The notes: generated by a model from the sequence alone, not told the origin. Counted from the first letter of the stretch, positions 32,274-41,784 are shown. The stretch: 64,000 nucleotides of DNA from JAIYDJ01 sp031400505 (GCA_031400505.1 JANNPZ010000045.1:16352-80351); one strand, 5' to 3'. Program-made: numbers and translations.

Positions 32274-33431
32274 ATGGCACAGTTGAAATGGGGCCTGATC
32301 GGTGGCGGCATGGGCAGCCAGATCGGCCCGGCCCACCGCCTTGGTGCGCGGGTTGACGGGTTGTACGACTTTGTTGCGGGCGCACTGGACCACCGAGCCG
32401 AGGAAGGCCGCGCTTATGGCCAACAGCTTGGCCTTGCCGCCGACCGCGCCTATGGCGACTGGCGCGAGATGCTGGAGGGCGAGCGCAATCGCCCCGACCG
32501 CGTAGACTTGGTCACCGTCGCCACGCCGAATGCCACGCATTTCGAGATCACCCGCGGCTTTTTGTCTGCGGGCTTTCACGTGCTTTGTGAAAAGCCAATG
32601 ACGATGACCGTGGAAGAGGGCGAAGAAATCACCCGCCTGTCACAGCAGACCGGCAAGATCTGTGCTGTCAACTATGGCTATACCGGCTATTCGCTGGTGC
32701 GCCACATGCGCGCAATGGTGGCGCGCGGCGATCTGGGTGCGATCCGCATGGTGGTGGCCGAGTTTGCCCACGGCCATCACGCGGATGCCGCCGATGCCGA
32801 AAACCCCCGTGTGCGCTGGCGCTATGACCCGGCACAGGCTGGCATATCCGCCCAGTTCGCCGATTGCGGCATTCACGCCCTACACATGGCGAGTTTCGTC
32901 ATCGGCCAGCAGGTCAGCCGGCTGTGTGCCGATACGGTTTCCTGCTTGCCGACCCGTGTGTTGGAAGACGACGCTCAGGTGAACCTGCGCTTTGACGGGG
33001 GGGCGGTCGGACGGCTTTGGACCTCGTCCATCGCGATTGGTCGCCAACATGGCCTGACCTTGCAAGTGTTCGGAGAAAAGGGCGGCATGCGCTGGTCGCA
33101 AGAACACCCGAACCAGATCTACTGGATGCCTTTGGGTCAGCGCCTGCAGATCATCGAACGCGGTGAAGGCAACCTTTCGCCCGAGGCTGATAGGTCTAGC
33201 CGCGTCACCGTTGGACATGCCGAGGGCATGCCGCTGGCCTTCGCCAACATCTACAAGGACCTCGCCGAGGCGATCACCGCGCAAAAGGAAGGCCGCAGCC
33301 CCGATCCCGCCGCCGACCTTTACCCTCGCGCCGAGGATGGCCTGCGCTCGATGGCCGCAGTTCATGCCGTGGCGGCAAGCGGCAAGGACGGCGGCACATG
33401 GCTCGATGCCCGCCCGCCCATGTTCCGCTAA
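32274..33431 (+). CDS. Gfo/Idh/MocA oxidoreductase, second of the inositol cluster
   Basis: 385 residues. GLIGGGMGSQIGPAHR at the N-terminus binds NAD(P); CEKPMTM is the catalytic segment; DCGIHALHMASFV carries the active-site His. It is longer than IolG proper and resembles scyllo-inositol or related dehydrogenases. The ATG at 32274 has GAAGGAAC upstream; the longer TTG start at 32259 would lie within the iolE stop. Its stop overlaps that of the convergent LacI gene. Confidence 0.82.
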   Translation: MAQLKWGLIGGGMGSQIGPAHRLGARVDGLYDFVAGALDHRAEEGRAYGQQLGLAADRAYGDWREMLEGERNRPDRVDLVTVATPNATHFEITRGFLSAGFHVLCEKPMTMTVEEGEEITRLSQQTGKICAVNYGYTGYSLVRHMRAMVARGDLGAIRMVVAEFAHGHHADAADAENPRVRWRYDPAQAGISAQFADCGIHALHMASFVIGQQVSRLCADTVSCLPTRVLEDDAQVNLRFDGGAVGRLWTSSIAIGRQHGLTLQVFGEKGGMRWSQEHPNQIYWMPLGQRLQIIERGEGNLSPEADRSSRVTVGHAEGMPLAFANIYKDLAEAITAQKEGRSPDPAADLYPRAEDGLRSMAAVHAVAASGKDGGTWLDARPPMFR

Positions 33432-34417
33432 ACGGCGCGCAGGCTGGCGCGTTCGATCAGGCTGCAGTCAAACAGCCTGATCTCTGCGGCCCGGCCCGGC
33501 TCTTCAATCGCCGCCACCACCATCTCGATGGCGGCGGCGATAATCTCGGCGACCGGCTGGCGGATCGTGGTCAGCCCGATGATCTGCCAGCGTGCCATTT
33601 CCATATCGTTCAACCCGATCAGCCCGACATCGCCGGGCACATCCAGCCCTGCCTCACGCAAAGCACTCAGCGCGCCCACCGCCAGCAGATCGTCGCCGCA
33701 GAAATAGGCCTCGGCCACAGGCCCCGTCAGCAACCGCTGCATCTCTGCCCGGCCTGCATCGAACGTGTAGCTGCTGGCATAACTGACGCTGACAGAAACC
33801 TCTGCAGATAGCCCGGCCAGAAACCCCGCCCCCCGGTCAATGGTCGACGTCGCCGCTCGTGGCCCGCCCAGAAACCCGACGCGGGCATAGCCCCGCGCCA
33901 TCAGCGCCTGCGCCGCCATCCGCCCGCAGGCCACGTTGTCAATCCCCACCACCGGCACCTCTGGCTCAGGCGCGTTGCGACCAAAGCAATGCACAACCGG
34001 GATCCCTGCACTCTGAAACGCCAGGGCAAAGCTTGACGGCAGGGTCGACGACGCCACGATCACCCCATCCACCGAATACTGACGCAACATCCGCACCGAA
34101 GCCGCAGGATCCGTTGCGTCCGACAAGTTCACCAACAATGGCCGCAGCCCCCGATCCTGCAACTGCGCAGTGAACAGATCGAACACTTCCAGAATCAACG
34201 GGTTGTGAAAGTTGTTGACGATCAGCCCGATCAACTTGGTCCGCCCCGTCGTCAGGCTCGACGCCAACGCATTGGGCGCATACCCCAGATCGCGCGCCGC
34301 CTGCTCGACCAGCGCCCGCGTCCGCGATGACACCGACGCACCATCGGTAAAGGTCCGCGATACCGCTGACCGGGAAACCCCAGCCCGCGCGGCCACCTCT
34401 TTCAGGGTTATTGCCAT
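33428..34417 (-). CDS. LacI-family repressor, probable inositol regulator
   Basis: 329 residues. N-terminal helix-turn-helix and hinge: ITLKEVAARAGVSRSAVSRT, then DLGYAPNALASSL. The periplasmic-binding-like domain follows (TKLIGLIVNNFHNPL, then VIVASSTLPSS, VVGIDNVACGRMAAQ). It is convergent with the plus-strand iol arm and probably binds the TTGCAACCGGTTGCAA site at 30205. Ligand would be inositol or a breakdown intermediate; inferred from context. Confidence 0.85.
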   Translation of the reverse strand: MAITLKEVAARAGVSRSAVSRTFTDGASVSSRTRALVEQAARDLGYAPNALASSLTTGRTKLIGLIVNNFHNPLILEVFDLFTAQLQDRGLRPLLVNLSDATDPAASVRMLRQYSVDGVIVASSTLPSSFALAFQSAGIPVVHCFGRNAPEPEVPVVGIDNVACGRMAAQALMARGYARVGFLGGPRAATSTIDRGAGFLAGLSAEVSVSVSYASSYTFDAGRAEMQRLLTGPVAEAYFCGDDLLAVGALSALREAGLDVPGDVGLIGLNDMEMARWQIIGLTTIRQPVAEIIAAAIEMVVAAIEEPGRAAEIRLFDCSLIERASLRAV

Positions 34418-34793
34418 TGCCGTCCCACCTTCTGCGGCCAGGCCGCGCACGCCTTATACAAGCTGACGCAGGATCGGCTCAAAGGTTCATCACGGCCAAC
34501 GCAGATTCTTTGAAATGGGTGCCGATCCTGCACAGCCAGCTTGCCGGACCGATGGCGCCCTTCCGTCGCGCCAACGCGCGGACAGGCTGACCGGCACCCC
34601 CGACGCTCCCTGGCACTTGCGGTTGCTGCAACGACCCGCCGTGGGACGATCCGCTCCATGCCCCGTCGGTCAGAGGGACGCCCCACTGCACGCGCCTCAG
34701 GGCAAAAAGATGGGGGTTTGCGCTGGTCAAACCTGCTGATGGCACCTACCCTGCAGATATCCATCAGGAAATCCTGCGAACCCAAGGCCTAGA
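34418..34793. other. intergenic region upstream of the LacI and SDR genes
   Basis: About 375 bases between divergent genes. It must hold both promoters. Open frames in it are short and have no ribosome site or family feature. I see no second copy of the 16-bp iol palindrome here. Confidence 0.5.
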
Positions 34794-35465
34794 ATGACCC
34801 GCCCCTTGCATCCCACCGCCCTCGTCACGGGGGCAAACCGCGGCATCGGACTTGCGATCGCGGAAGGCCTCAAGGCGCGCGGCGCCATCGTAACCCTTGC
34901 CGCCCGCTTCGAACCCCAGGGCCGTGCCGCAGCAGCCAGCCTCGGGGTGGCCTTTGCGCGCATCGACCTGTCGGACCCTGACAGCTACTTCGACGCCATC
35001 ACCGCTGCAGGTGGCTTCGATATCCTGATCAACAACGCCGGTACCTTGCGCGAAGCCTCGCTGCTCTCGCCGACATCCGACTTCGACGAAGCGATGGAGG
35101 TGATGGTAAACGCCCCGCTCGACTTGATCCGCCTCAACCTGCCTCACTGGCTGCAAACCGGCTGGGGCCGCATCGTCAACATCTCGTCGAACTGGGGCTC
35201 CCACGCCGAAGGCCTGAAAGGCCCCGGCGCCTACGGCATCGCCAAGGCAAGCCTGAACGCCCTGACCCGTGCGCTGCCGCGTGACCTGCCGCCCGGCGTC
35301 AAGATCAACGCTTGCCACCCCGGTTGGGTCGCGACCCGGATGGGGGGCGCAAACGCCCCGCTCACCCCAGAGCAGGGCGCAGACACCCCGGTCTGGCTTG
35401 CCCTTCTTCCCGACGACGGCCCGACCGGAGGCTTCTTTGCCAATCGCCAACCGATCGCCTGGTAA
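34794..35465 (+). CDS. short-chain dehydrogenase/reductase
   Basis: 223 residues, SDR fold. The NAD(P) motif TGANRGIG is at 12-19, NNAG in the middle, ISSNWGS with the catalytic Ser, and YGIAK with Tyr and Lys. Substrate not predictable. Stands alone between the iol cluster and murD, followed by a terminator-like hairpin. Confidence 0.85.
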   Translation: MTRPLHPTALVTGANRGIGLAIAEGLKARGAIVTLAARFEPQGRAAAASLGVAFARIDLSDPDSYFDAITAAGGFDILINNAGTLREASLLSPTSDFDEAMEVMVNAPLDLIRLNLPHWLQTGWGRIVNISSNWGSHAEGLKGPGAYGIAKASLNALTRALPRDLPPGVKINACHPGWVATRMGGANAPLTPEQGADTPVWLALLPDDGPTGGFFANRQPIAW

Positions 35466-35510
35466 CAGCCCTCTTTCCTTTTCATCTTGGCGCAAATATC
35501 CCACGGGGGT

Positions 35511-35537
35511 CCGGGGGTGTGAAACCCCCGGCCTTTT
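35511..35537 (+). terminator. intrinsic terminator and extragenic repeat after the SDR gene
   Basis: CCGGGGG (35511-35517) pairs with CCCCCGG (35525-35531) around TGTGAAA and is followed by CCTTTT. The preceding TTGGCGCAAATATCCC context is of the kind I associate with common extragenic repeats in Rhodobacteraceae; that family link is from memory. It separates the SDR gene from murD. Confidence 0.65.
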
Positions 35538-35561
35538 GCCCGATCGCAGCCGGAGGCCAGC

Positions 35562-36974
35562 ATGATCCCCGTCAAAGGCCACGAAGGCCAGAAGATCGCC
35601 GTTCTGGGTCTTGGCCGCTCTGGCCTCGCCACCGCTCAGGCCCTGCGCGCCGGAGGCGCCGAACCCCTGTGCTGGGACGACAACTCCGAGGCGCGGGCAA
35701 ACGCCCAGGCCATAGGCCTGACCCCGACCGACTTGACGCGCGCCGGGGCCCTTGACGGGGTCGCAGCCCTCATCGTGTCGCCGGGCATCCCGCATCTCTA
35801 CCCCGCGCCGCACAAGGTCATCGCAGCGGCGATGGCGGCCGGCATTCCGGTCGACAACGACATCGGCCTGTTTTTCCGCAGCTTTGCCACCGAGGACTTC
35901 GATGACTTTGACGTGGCCCCCCGCGTGGTTTGCGTCACCGGATCGAATGGCAAGTCGACCACCACCGCCCTGATTCACCACATCCTGACCCATGCCAACC
36001 GACCGGCACAGATGGCAGGCAACATCGGGCGCGGCGTCCTCGACCTTGATCCCGCCATCGACGGCGAGGTGATCGTGCTCGAACTTTCCAGCTACCAGAC
36101 CGACCTCGCCCGCGCCCTTACCCCCGATATTGCGGTGTTCACCAACCTCTCGCCCGACCATCTGGACCGCCACGGCGGCATCGGCGGCTACTTTGCCGCC
36201 AAGCGCCGGCTCTTTGCCGAAGGCGGGCCGGACCGGGCCGTGATCGGTGTCGACGAAGCCGAGGGTCGCTACCTCGCCAACCAGACGGCACAGGGGCCGA
36301 ACGACGACCGGGTGATCCGCATCTCGTCCGGGCAAAAGCTGGAAAAGTTCGGATGGGTCGTGTTCGCGCGCAAAGGGTTTTTGTCGGAATGGCGGCGCGC
36401 AAAGCAGGTGGCCTCTATCGATCTGCGCGCGGTGGCGGGTCTGCCGGGTGCCCACAACCACCAGAACGCCTGCGCCGCCTATGCGGTTTGCCGCACACTT
36501 GGTCTTGCCCCGAAAGTGATCGAGGCGGCATTCCACAGCTTTGCAGGCCTTCCCCATCGCAGCCAGACCGTAGCTGAAAGAAATGGTGTAAGGTATGTGA
36601 ACGACAGCAAGGCCACCAATGTTGACAGCGCCGCCAAAGCCTTGCAGGCCTTTCCGCGCATCCGCTGGATCGCGGGGGGCCTTGGCAAAGACGGTGGCAT
36701 CGCAGATCTTGCCCCGCATCTCAAATCGGTCGTCAAAGCCTATCTGATCGGCCATTCAGCGCGTGATTTTGCTTTGCAGCTTGGCGACACGCCACATGAG
36801 ATCTGCGAAACCATGGCCCGTGCCGTCGCCCGTGCCGGGGCCGACGCCGAACCCGGCGACACGGTACTGCTGGCCCCTGCGGCGGCCAGTTTTGACCAAT
36901 ACCCGAATTTCGAACGGCGCGGCGACGATTTTGCGGCCCAGGTGGCGGCGCTGCCAGTGCAGACCGCAAGCTGA
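35562..36974 (+). CDS. murD: UDP-N-acetylmuramoylalanine--D-glutamate ligase
   Basis: 470 residues. The N-terminal domain starts KIAVLGLGRSGLATA. ATP-binding VTGSNGKSTTTALI and the C-terminal NDSKATNVDSAAKAL are typical of MurD. It adds D-Glu to UDP-MurNAc-L-Ala in the cytoplasm. GGAGG precedes the ATG. First gene of the dcw segment here; murE, murF and mraY, which usually precede it, are not upstream in this window. Confidence 0.97.
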   Translation: MIPVKGHEGQKIAVLGLGRSGLATAQALRAGGAEPLCWDDNSEARANAQAIGLTPTDLTRAGALDGVAALIVSPGIPHLYPAPHKVIAAAMAAGIPVDNDIGLFFRSFATEDFDDFDVAPRVVCVTGSNGKSTTTALIHHILTHANRPAQMAGNIGRGVLDLDPAIDGEVIVLELSSYQTDLARALTPDIAVFTNLSPDHLDRHGGIGGYFAAKRRLFAEGGPDRAVIGVDEAEGRYLANQTAQGPNDDRVIRISSGQKLEKFGWVVFARKGFLSEWRRAKQVASIDLRAVAGLPGAHNHQNACAAYAVCRTLGLAPKVIEAAFHSFAGLPHRSQTVAERNGVRYVNDSKATNVDSAAKALQAFPRIRWIAGGLGKDGGIADLAPHLKSVVKAYLIGHSARDFALQLGDTPHEICETMARAVARAGADAEPGDTVLLAPAAASFDQYPNFERRGDDFAAQVAALPVQTAS

Positions 36975-37125
36975 CGCCAAACAGAGCGGCACCCGACAGA
37001 CTGGCGCGGTTGACTTGGCATATCCGCGGATTTTTCCTAGTCAGGTGCCGCGAAACCGGCTAGTCTGATCTCCAGACCCGGAAAACCGGGCATGACGGCA
37101 GTGCAGGCGCAATCAGGCGATACCG

Positions 37126-38292
37126 ATGACAGAAATGGTCTATGGCTCCATGCCCCAACGGGTGCTGGAGCCTGTTCTTCCCCGGTGGTGGCGGACGCTC
37201 GACAAATGGTCGATGACTGCCGTGCTGGCCCTGTTTGCAATCGGGCTCCTTCTTGGGCTTGCAGCCTCGGTGCCGCTTGCTGAAAGCAATAACCTGGACA
37301 GGTACTACTATGTTCAGCGGCAGGCGCTGTTTGGCGGTCTTGCGGTGATTGCGATGGTGGCGTGCTCGATGCTGTCGCCCGCAATGGTGCGCCGGATCGG
37401 TACCCTGGGGTTTGTGGCGGCCTTTGTGGCGCTTGCGCTTTTGCCGGTGATGGGGGTCGATTTCGGCAAAGGCGCGACTCGCTGGTTCAGCCTGGGATTC
37501 ATCTCTGTCCAGCCGTCCGAGTTTCTGAAACCCGGCTTCGTCGTCGTCGCAGCCTGGCTGATCGCCGCCAGCCTTGATCTGAACGGCCCGCCAGGAAAGA
37601 CGATTTCCTTCTGTCTGACCGCGGTGCTGACGCTGCTGCTGGCATTGCAGCCGGATTTCGGTCAGGCAATGCTGGTTCTGTTCGGCTGGGGCGTGATCTA
37701 TTTCGTGGCCGGCGCGCCGATGGCGCTGATCGGCACGATGATCGCACTCATCGGCGCGGCGGCGGTGTTTGCCTATACCGCCTCCGAACACGTGGCACGG
37801 CGAATTGACGGATATCTGTCGGCCGACGTCGATCCGCGCAGTCAGTTGGGCTATGCCATGAACGCCATTCAAGAGGGCGGCTTTTTCGGCGTTGGTGTCG
37901 GCGCGGGGCAGGTCAAGTGGCAACTGCCCGACGCACATACGGATTTCATCATCGCCGTGGCCGCCGAAGAATACGGCCTGGTGCTGGTGTTGGTGATCAT
38001 CGCCCTTTACTGCGCTGTGGTCTTGCGCAGCCTGTTCCGTCTGATGGCGGAACGTGACCCCTTCATCCGTCTTGCGGGCACCGGGCTTGCCTGCATCTTT
38101 GGTGTGCAAGCCATGATCAATATGGGGGTTGCGGTACGCCTGCTGCCGGCAAAGGGCATGACATTGCCGTTCGTGTCTTATGGCGGGTCATCGATGATTG
38201 CGGCCGGTATCACGGTGGGGCTGCTCTTTGCGTTGACACGCAGTCGGCCGCAAGGACAAATGAGCGATATCCTGTTCAAACGAGGTCGCTGA
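37126..38292 (+). CDS. ftsW: peptidoglycan glycosyltransferase FtsW
   Basis: 388 residues of the SEDS family with about ten membrane segments. Marks: GVDFGKGATRWFSLGFISVQ with PSEFLKPG, LQPDFGQAMLV, HTDFIIAVAAEEYGL, and GMTLPFVSYGGSS near the end. It polymerises septal glycan together with FtsI. The stop overlaps the murG ATG by one base. The start is somewhat uncertain; no strong ribosome site. Confidence 0.95.
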   Translation: MTEMVYGSMPQRVLEPVLPRWWRTLDKWSMTAVLALFAIGLLLGLAASVPLAESNNLDRYYYVQRQALFGGLAVIAMVACSMLSPAMVRRIGTLGFVAAFVALALLPVMGVDFGKGATRWFSLGFISVQPSEFLKPGFVVVAAWLIAASLDLNGPPGKTISFCLTAVLTLLLALQPDFGQAMLVLFGWGVIYFVAGAPMALIGTMIALIGAAAVFAYTASEHVARRIDGYLSADVDPRSQLGYAMNAIQEGGFFGVGVGAGQVKWQLPDAHTDFIIAVAAEEYGLVLVLVIIALYCAVVLRSLFRLMAERDPFIRLAGTGLACIFGVQAMINMGVAVRLLPAKGMTLPFVSYGGSSMIAAGITVGLLFALTRSRPQGQMSDILFKRGR

Positions 38293-39384
38293 TGGCGCCG
38301 TTGCTGCTGATCGCTGCCGGGGGCACGGGGGGGCACATGTTCCCGGCGCAGGCCTTGGCCGAGGCGATGGTGGCGCGGGGATGGCGGGTCAAACTGACGA
38401 CGGACGCCCGCGGTGCGCGCTATGCGGGCGGCTTTCCGGCCGAGGTGCAGGTTGTGCAACTGGCCTCTGCCACGTTCGCGCGGGGCGGGGTGCTGGCACG
38501 GCTCGTCGTCCCTTTCCGTATCGCCGGGGGCGTCATTGCGGCCTTGTGGTCAATGCTGCGGGACCGGCCCGGCGTGGTTGTGGGCTTTGGCGGCTATCCG
38601 TCGATCCCGGCACTGGCGGCGGCAGTTGTCATGCGTCTGCCGCGCATGATCCACGAACAGAACGGGGTGTTGGGCCGGGTCAATCAGATCTTTGCAACCC
38701 GCGTTGCATTGGTCGCCTGCGGCACCCAACCGACCGCCGTTCCCGCGCAGGCGCGATCTGAATACACTGGAAACCCGGTCCGTCAGGCCGTGCTGGACCG
38801 CGCGGGTGCGGGCTATATCCCGCCCGGCGACTACCCGATGAGCCTGCTGGTGATCGGTGGCAGCCAGCCAGGGCGCCCGCATTCTGTCCGATCTGGTGCC
38901 ATCCGCGATCGCAGCCTTGCCGGACGCGCTGAAGTCCCTCTTGCGGGTGGCACATCAGGCCCGCACCGAAGACATGACACGCGTGACCGAAGCCTATGAC
39001 GCCGCAGGCATTTCAGCCGAGGTTGCGCCGTTTTTTGCCGATATCCCCCGCCGCCTGTCCGAATGCCAACTTGTCATCTCGCGTGCCGGGGCCTCTTCTG
39101 TTGCGGATATCTCTGTCATCGGAAGACCTGCCATTCTTATCCCCTTTGGCGCGGCCACCGGGGATCACCAGACGGCCAACGCCGCAGGCCTTGTCCAGGC
39201 CGGGGCCGCCATTGCGCTGCCCGAGGCAACGCTTGACACTTCGCGTCTGACCGCGCACATCGCGTCGATCCTGCAAAATCCGCAGGCCGCCGCCCAGATG
39301 TCGCGCAAAGCGCTGTTGCACAGCCGTCCTGATGCGACCATCCGGCTGGCCGACCTGGTTGAAACCATCGCCAACAAAGAGTGA
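38292..39384 (+). pseudogene. murG: murG with a frameshift (4-bp tandem duplication)
   Basis: UDP-GlcNAc:lipid I transferase. The first frame (38292 to 38873) reads LLLIAAGGTGGHMFPAQALA, MIHEQNGVLGRVNQI and LLVIGGSQ, then diverges and stops at 38999. The family continuation GARILSDLVPSAIAALPD and SRAGASSVADISVIGRPAIL is in the +1 frame and stops at 39384. At 38861 the text reads CAGCCAGCCAGGG where one CAGC fewer restores GGSQGAR and gives a 362-residue protein of normal length. The gene is essential, so a sequencing error, a slippage-prone allele or frameshifted translation must be considered. Confidence 0.93.
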
Positions 39385-39388
39385 CAAG

Positions 39389-40792
39389 ATGAATGCCACC
39401 AAACTGCCGCTGGAACTTGGTCCCATCCATTTCGTCGGAATTGGCGGCATCGGGATGTCCGGCATTGCCGAGGTGTTGATGACACTTGGCTACCGGGTGC
39501 AGGGGTCGGACGCCAAGGCATCGAAAATCACCGATCGGCTGGTCGCGCTGGGGGCTACGGTGTTTGAAGGTCAAAAGGCCGGAAACATCGGAGACGCCGC
39601 CGTGGTGGTGATTTCATCCGCGATCAAAAAGGGCAACCCGGAATTGGAAGAGGCCCGCAGTCGCCACCTGCCCGTGGTGCGCCGGGCCGAGATGCTGGCC
39701 GAACTGATGCGCCTGCGGTCAAACATCGCCATCGCGGGCACGCATGGCAAGACGACGACCACGACCATGGTGGCCACGCTGCTGGACAAGGGGGGCTTTG
39801 ATCCGACCGTGATCAATGGGGGTGTGATCCACGCATACGGATCGAATGCGCGGGCCGGCGAAGGCGAATGGATGGTGGTCGAGGCCGACGAGTCCGACGG
39901 CAGTTTCAACCGCCTGCCCGCCACCATCGCCATTGTGACCAACATCGACCCCGAACACATGGAACACTGGGGCACCTTCGATGCCTTGCGCAAAGGCTTC
40001 CTCGATTTCGTGTCGAACATTCCGTTCTACGGGCTGGCGGTCTGCTGCACCGACCACCCCGAAGTGCAGGCGCTTGTCGGCCGCGTCACCGACCGCCGCG
40101 TCGTCACCTTCGGCTTCAACGCGCAAGCCGACGTGCGGGCGATCAACCTGACCTACCAGAACGGCATCGCGCATTTCGACGTGGCCCTGCAGGCCGAAGA
40201 TGCGGTGATCGAAGGCTGCACCCTGCCGATGCCCGGCGATCACAACGTCTCCAACGCCCTCTCCGCCATCGCCGTCGCCCGCCACCTCGGCATGAAACGC
40301 GAAGAAATCCGCGAGGCGCTGGCAGGCTTCGCAGGCGTCAACCGCCGCTTCACGAAAGTCGCCGAAGTCAATGGCGTGACCATCATCGACGACTACGGCC
40401 ACCATCCGGTCGAAATCGCAGCCGTCCTGCGTGCCGCGCGCCAATCCACCAAGGGGCGGATCATCGCCGTCCACCAGCCACACCGCTATACCCGGCTGTC
40501 GTCGCTGTTCGACGATTTCTGCACCTGTTTCAACGAGGCCGACGTGGTGGCCATCGCCGAAGTCTATGCCGCCGGTGAAGACCCGATTCCCGGTGCCAGC
40601 CGTGATGACCTTGTCGCCGGTCTGATTGCCCACGGCCACCGCCACGCGCGTGGCATCCTTGACGAATCCGACCTTGCCCGCCTTGTGCGCGAACAAGCGC
40701 GCCCGGGTGACATGGTGGTGTGCCTTGGTGCCGGCACCATCAGTGCCTGGGCGAACGCGCTCCCATTGCGGCTGATAGGGCAGGCGGCATGA
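39389..40792 (+). CDS. murC: UDP-N-acetylmuramate--L-alanine ligase
   Basis: 467 residues. GIGGIGMSGIAEVL at the N-terminus, ATP loop AGTHGKTTTTTM, EADESDGSF, and DDYGHHPVEIAAVL with HQPHRYTR. It adds the first L-Ala of the stem peptide. The ATG at 39389 lies 4 bases after the murG stop, inside the frame of a longer open reading frame that overlaps murG. Confidence 0.97.
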   Translation: MNATKLPLELGPIHFVGIGGIGMSGIAEVLMTLGYRVQGSDAKASKITDRLVALGATVFEGQKAGNIGDAAVVVISSAIKKGNPELEEARSRHLPVVRRAEMLAELMRLRSNIAIAGTHGKTTTTTMVATLLDKGGFDPTVINGGVIHAYGSNARAGEGEWMVVEADESDGSFNRLPATIAIVTNIDPEHMEHWGTFDALRKGFLDFVSNIPFYGLAVCCTDHPEVQALVGRVTDRRVVTFGFNAQADVRAINLTYQNGIAHFDVALQAEDAVIEGCTLPMPGDHNVSNALSAIAVARHLGMKREEIREALAGFAGVNRRFTKVAEVNGVTIIDDYGHHPVEIAAVLRAARQSTKGRIIAVHQPHRYTRLSSLFDDFCTCFNEADVVAIAEVYAAGEDPIPGASRDDLVAGLIAHGHRHARGILDESDLARLVREQARPGDMVVCLGAGTISAWANALPLRLIGQAA

Positions 40793-41127
40793 CGATGTGG
40801 CTGATCGAACAGCACCCGGCGACCGTCTTCGGCCTGTGGCTGCTGGCTGGCGGCGTCGGATGGTGGACGCTCGACCGCGTGGAGCGGCCTTGGATCGTCG
40901 GGATTGCAGCTCTCGGACTGCTGGGTGTCGCTGTCGCATTGGCAGCCGCGTTCTTTGTGCCGGTCAAGGTGCAAATCCCCCTCCTGGCCATCGGCGGAAT
41001 GATGGCGCTTGCCTCGTTCTGTGGGATGACAGCGTCGGCGCTGATCGGTCTTGCCCGCCGCATTCTCGCACCGACCGATGTCAGGCAGGGCCGCCTCAAA
41101 GAACATCCCGACGATTCCGCGCCATGA
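40789..41127 (+). CDS. small membrane protein between murC and murB
   Basis: 112 residues with three hydrophobic segments (VFGLWLLAGGVGWWTL, WIVGIAALGLLGVAVALAAA, IPLLAIGGMMALASFCGM). It overlaps the murC stop (ATGA), so it is translated in the dcw operon. No family recognised with certainty. A start two codons later (40795) is equally possible. Confidence 0.6.
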   Translation: MTMWLIEQHPATVFGLWLLAGGVGWWTLDRVERPWIVGIAALGLLGVAVALAAAFFVPVKVQIPLLAIGGMMALASFCGMTASALIGLARRILAPTDVRQGRLKEHPDDSAP

Positions 41128-41242
41128 CCCGGACCCCGATCACGGCTGTTTTGCGGGTTTTCGCGGTCACCACCACGGCCCTTCTACCGATGCGGCGGCC
41201 AGTTTGGCCTCGGCCGTGCATCCCGGATTCGGGGATCGGGGC

Positions 41243-41524
41243 ATGAGCCCGCCCCTGATCTTCGGTGCCCTCTGGGTCGTTGCCGCGGCCATCACCGCGA
41301 TGCTGCCTATGCGACAGCAGTATGTTCCCGGAGTGTCCCTCTTGATCTGCGCCCCGCCCCTGATAGGCTGGATAGGCTATGCACATGGGGCTCTGTGGCT
41401 GGCTGCTGCAGTTTTTGCCCTGCTGTCGATGTTCCGCCGACCGCTTTTGTACTTTGCCCGTCGTGCACTTGGGCTTCCCGTGACCGTGCCGACCGACCCG
41501 GATCCTGCAAAGGAAAGCGCATGA
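41243..41524 (+). CDS. DUF2484 family membrane protein
   Basis: 93 residues with two or three membrane segments (LIFGALWVVAAAITAMLP, LLICAPPLIGWIGYAHG). This short family is found between murC and murB in Rhodobacteraceae; role unknown. The stop overlaps the next start (ATGA). The next gene is a clear paralogue with the same GWxxYAHG pattern. Confidence 0.75.
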   Translation: MSPPLIFGALWVVAAAITAMLPMRQQYVPGVSLLICAPPLIGWIGYAHGALWLAAAVFALLSMFRRPLLYFARRALGLPVTVPTDPDPAKESA

Positions 41525-41784
41525 GCCTTGCCATCATATCCGCTCTGCTATGGCTGATCACTGCCAATATCATCGCGATGTTTCCCTCGCGCGACCGGCA
41601 TTGGACAAACGCCTATATCCTGATCGCCGTGGGAATTCCGCTCGCCGGTTGGGTCACCTACGCACACGGCCCGATCTGGGGCATGCTGTTTGTCGCAGGG
41701 GGTGCGTCGGTGCTGCGCTGGCCACTGATCTATCTGTGGCGCTGGGTAAAGGCGAAAGTCGCGCGGCAGGAACCGGCAGAATAG
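41521..41784 (+). CDS. DUF2484 family membrane protein, second copy
   Basis: 87 residues. SALLWLITANIIAMFPSRDR and GWVTYAHGPIWGMLFVAGG match the preceding protein in order, showing a tandem duplication. Coupled to it by ATGA. Position between murC and murB suggests a link with the cell envelope; not shown. Confidence 0.75.
   Translation: MSLAIISALLWLITANIIAMFPSRDRHWTNAYILIAVGIPLAGWVTYAHGPIWGMLFVAGGASVLRWPLIYLWRWVKAKVARQEPAE

Noticed and set aside
25590..33431. A complete inositol pathway in the window
   Set aside because: iolA and an inositol transporter are missing, and the PotABCD genes next door are of polyamine type, so the set is only part of the pathway.
34764..36755. Long open frame of 663 codons opposite the SDR and murD genes
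   Set aside because: Antisense shadow of high-GC coding sequence; murD and SDR are certain and the shadow has no family feature.
39719..40939. Long antisense frame opposite murC
   Set aside because: Same reason: murC is certain on the other strand.
41124..41246. 40-residue open frame between the membrane protein and the first DUF2484 gene, with ATGA overlap
   Set aside because: The product is basic and Pro-rich without family or membrane features; overlap alone is not enough in this GC-rich sequence.
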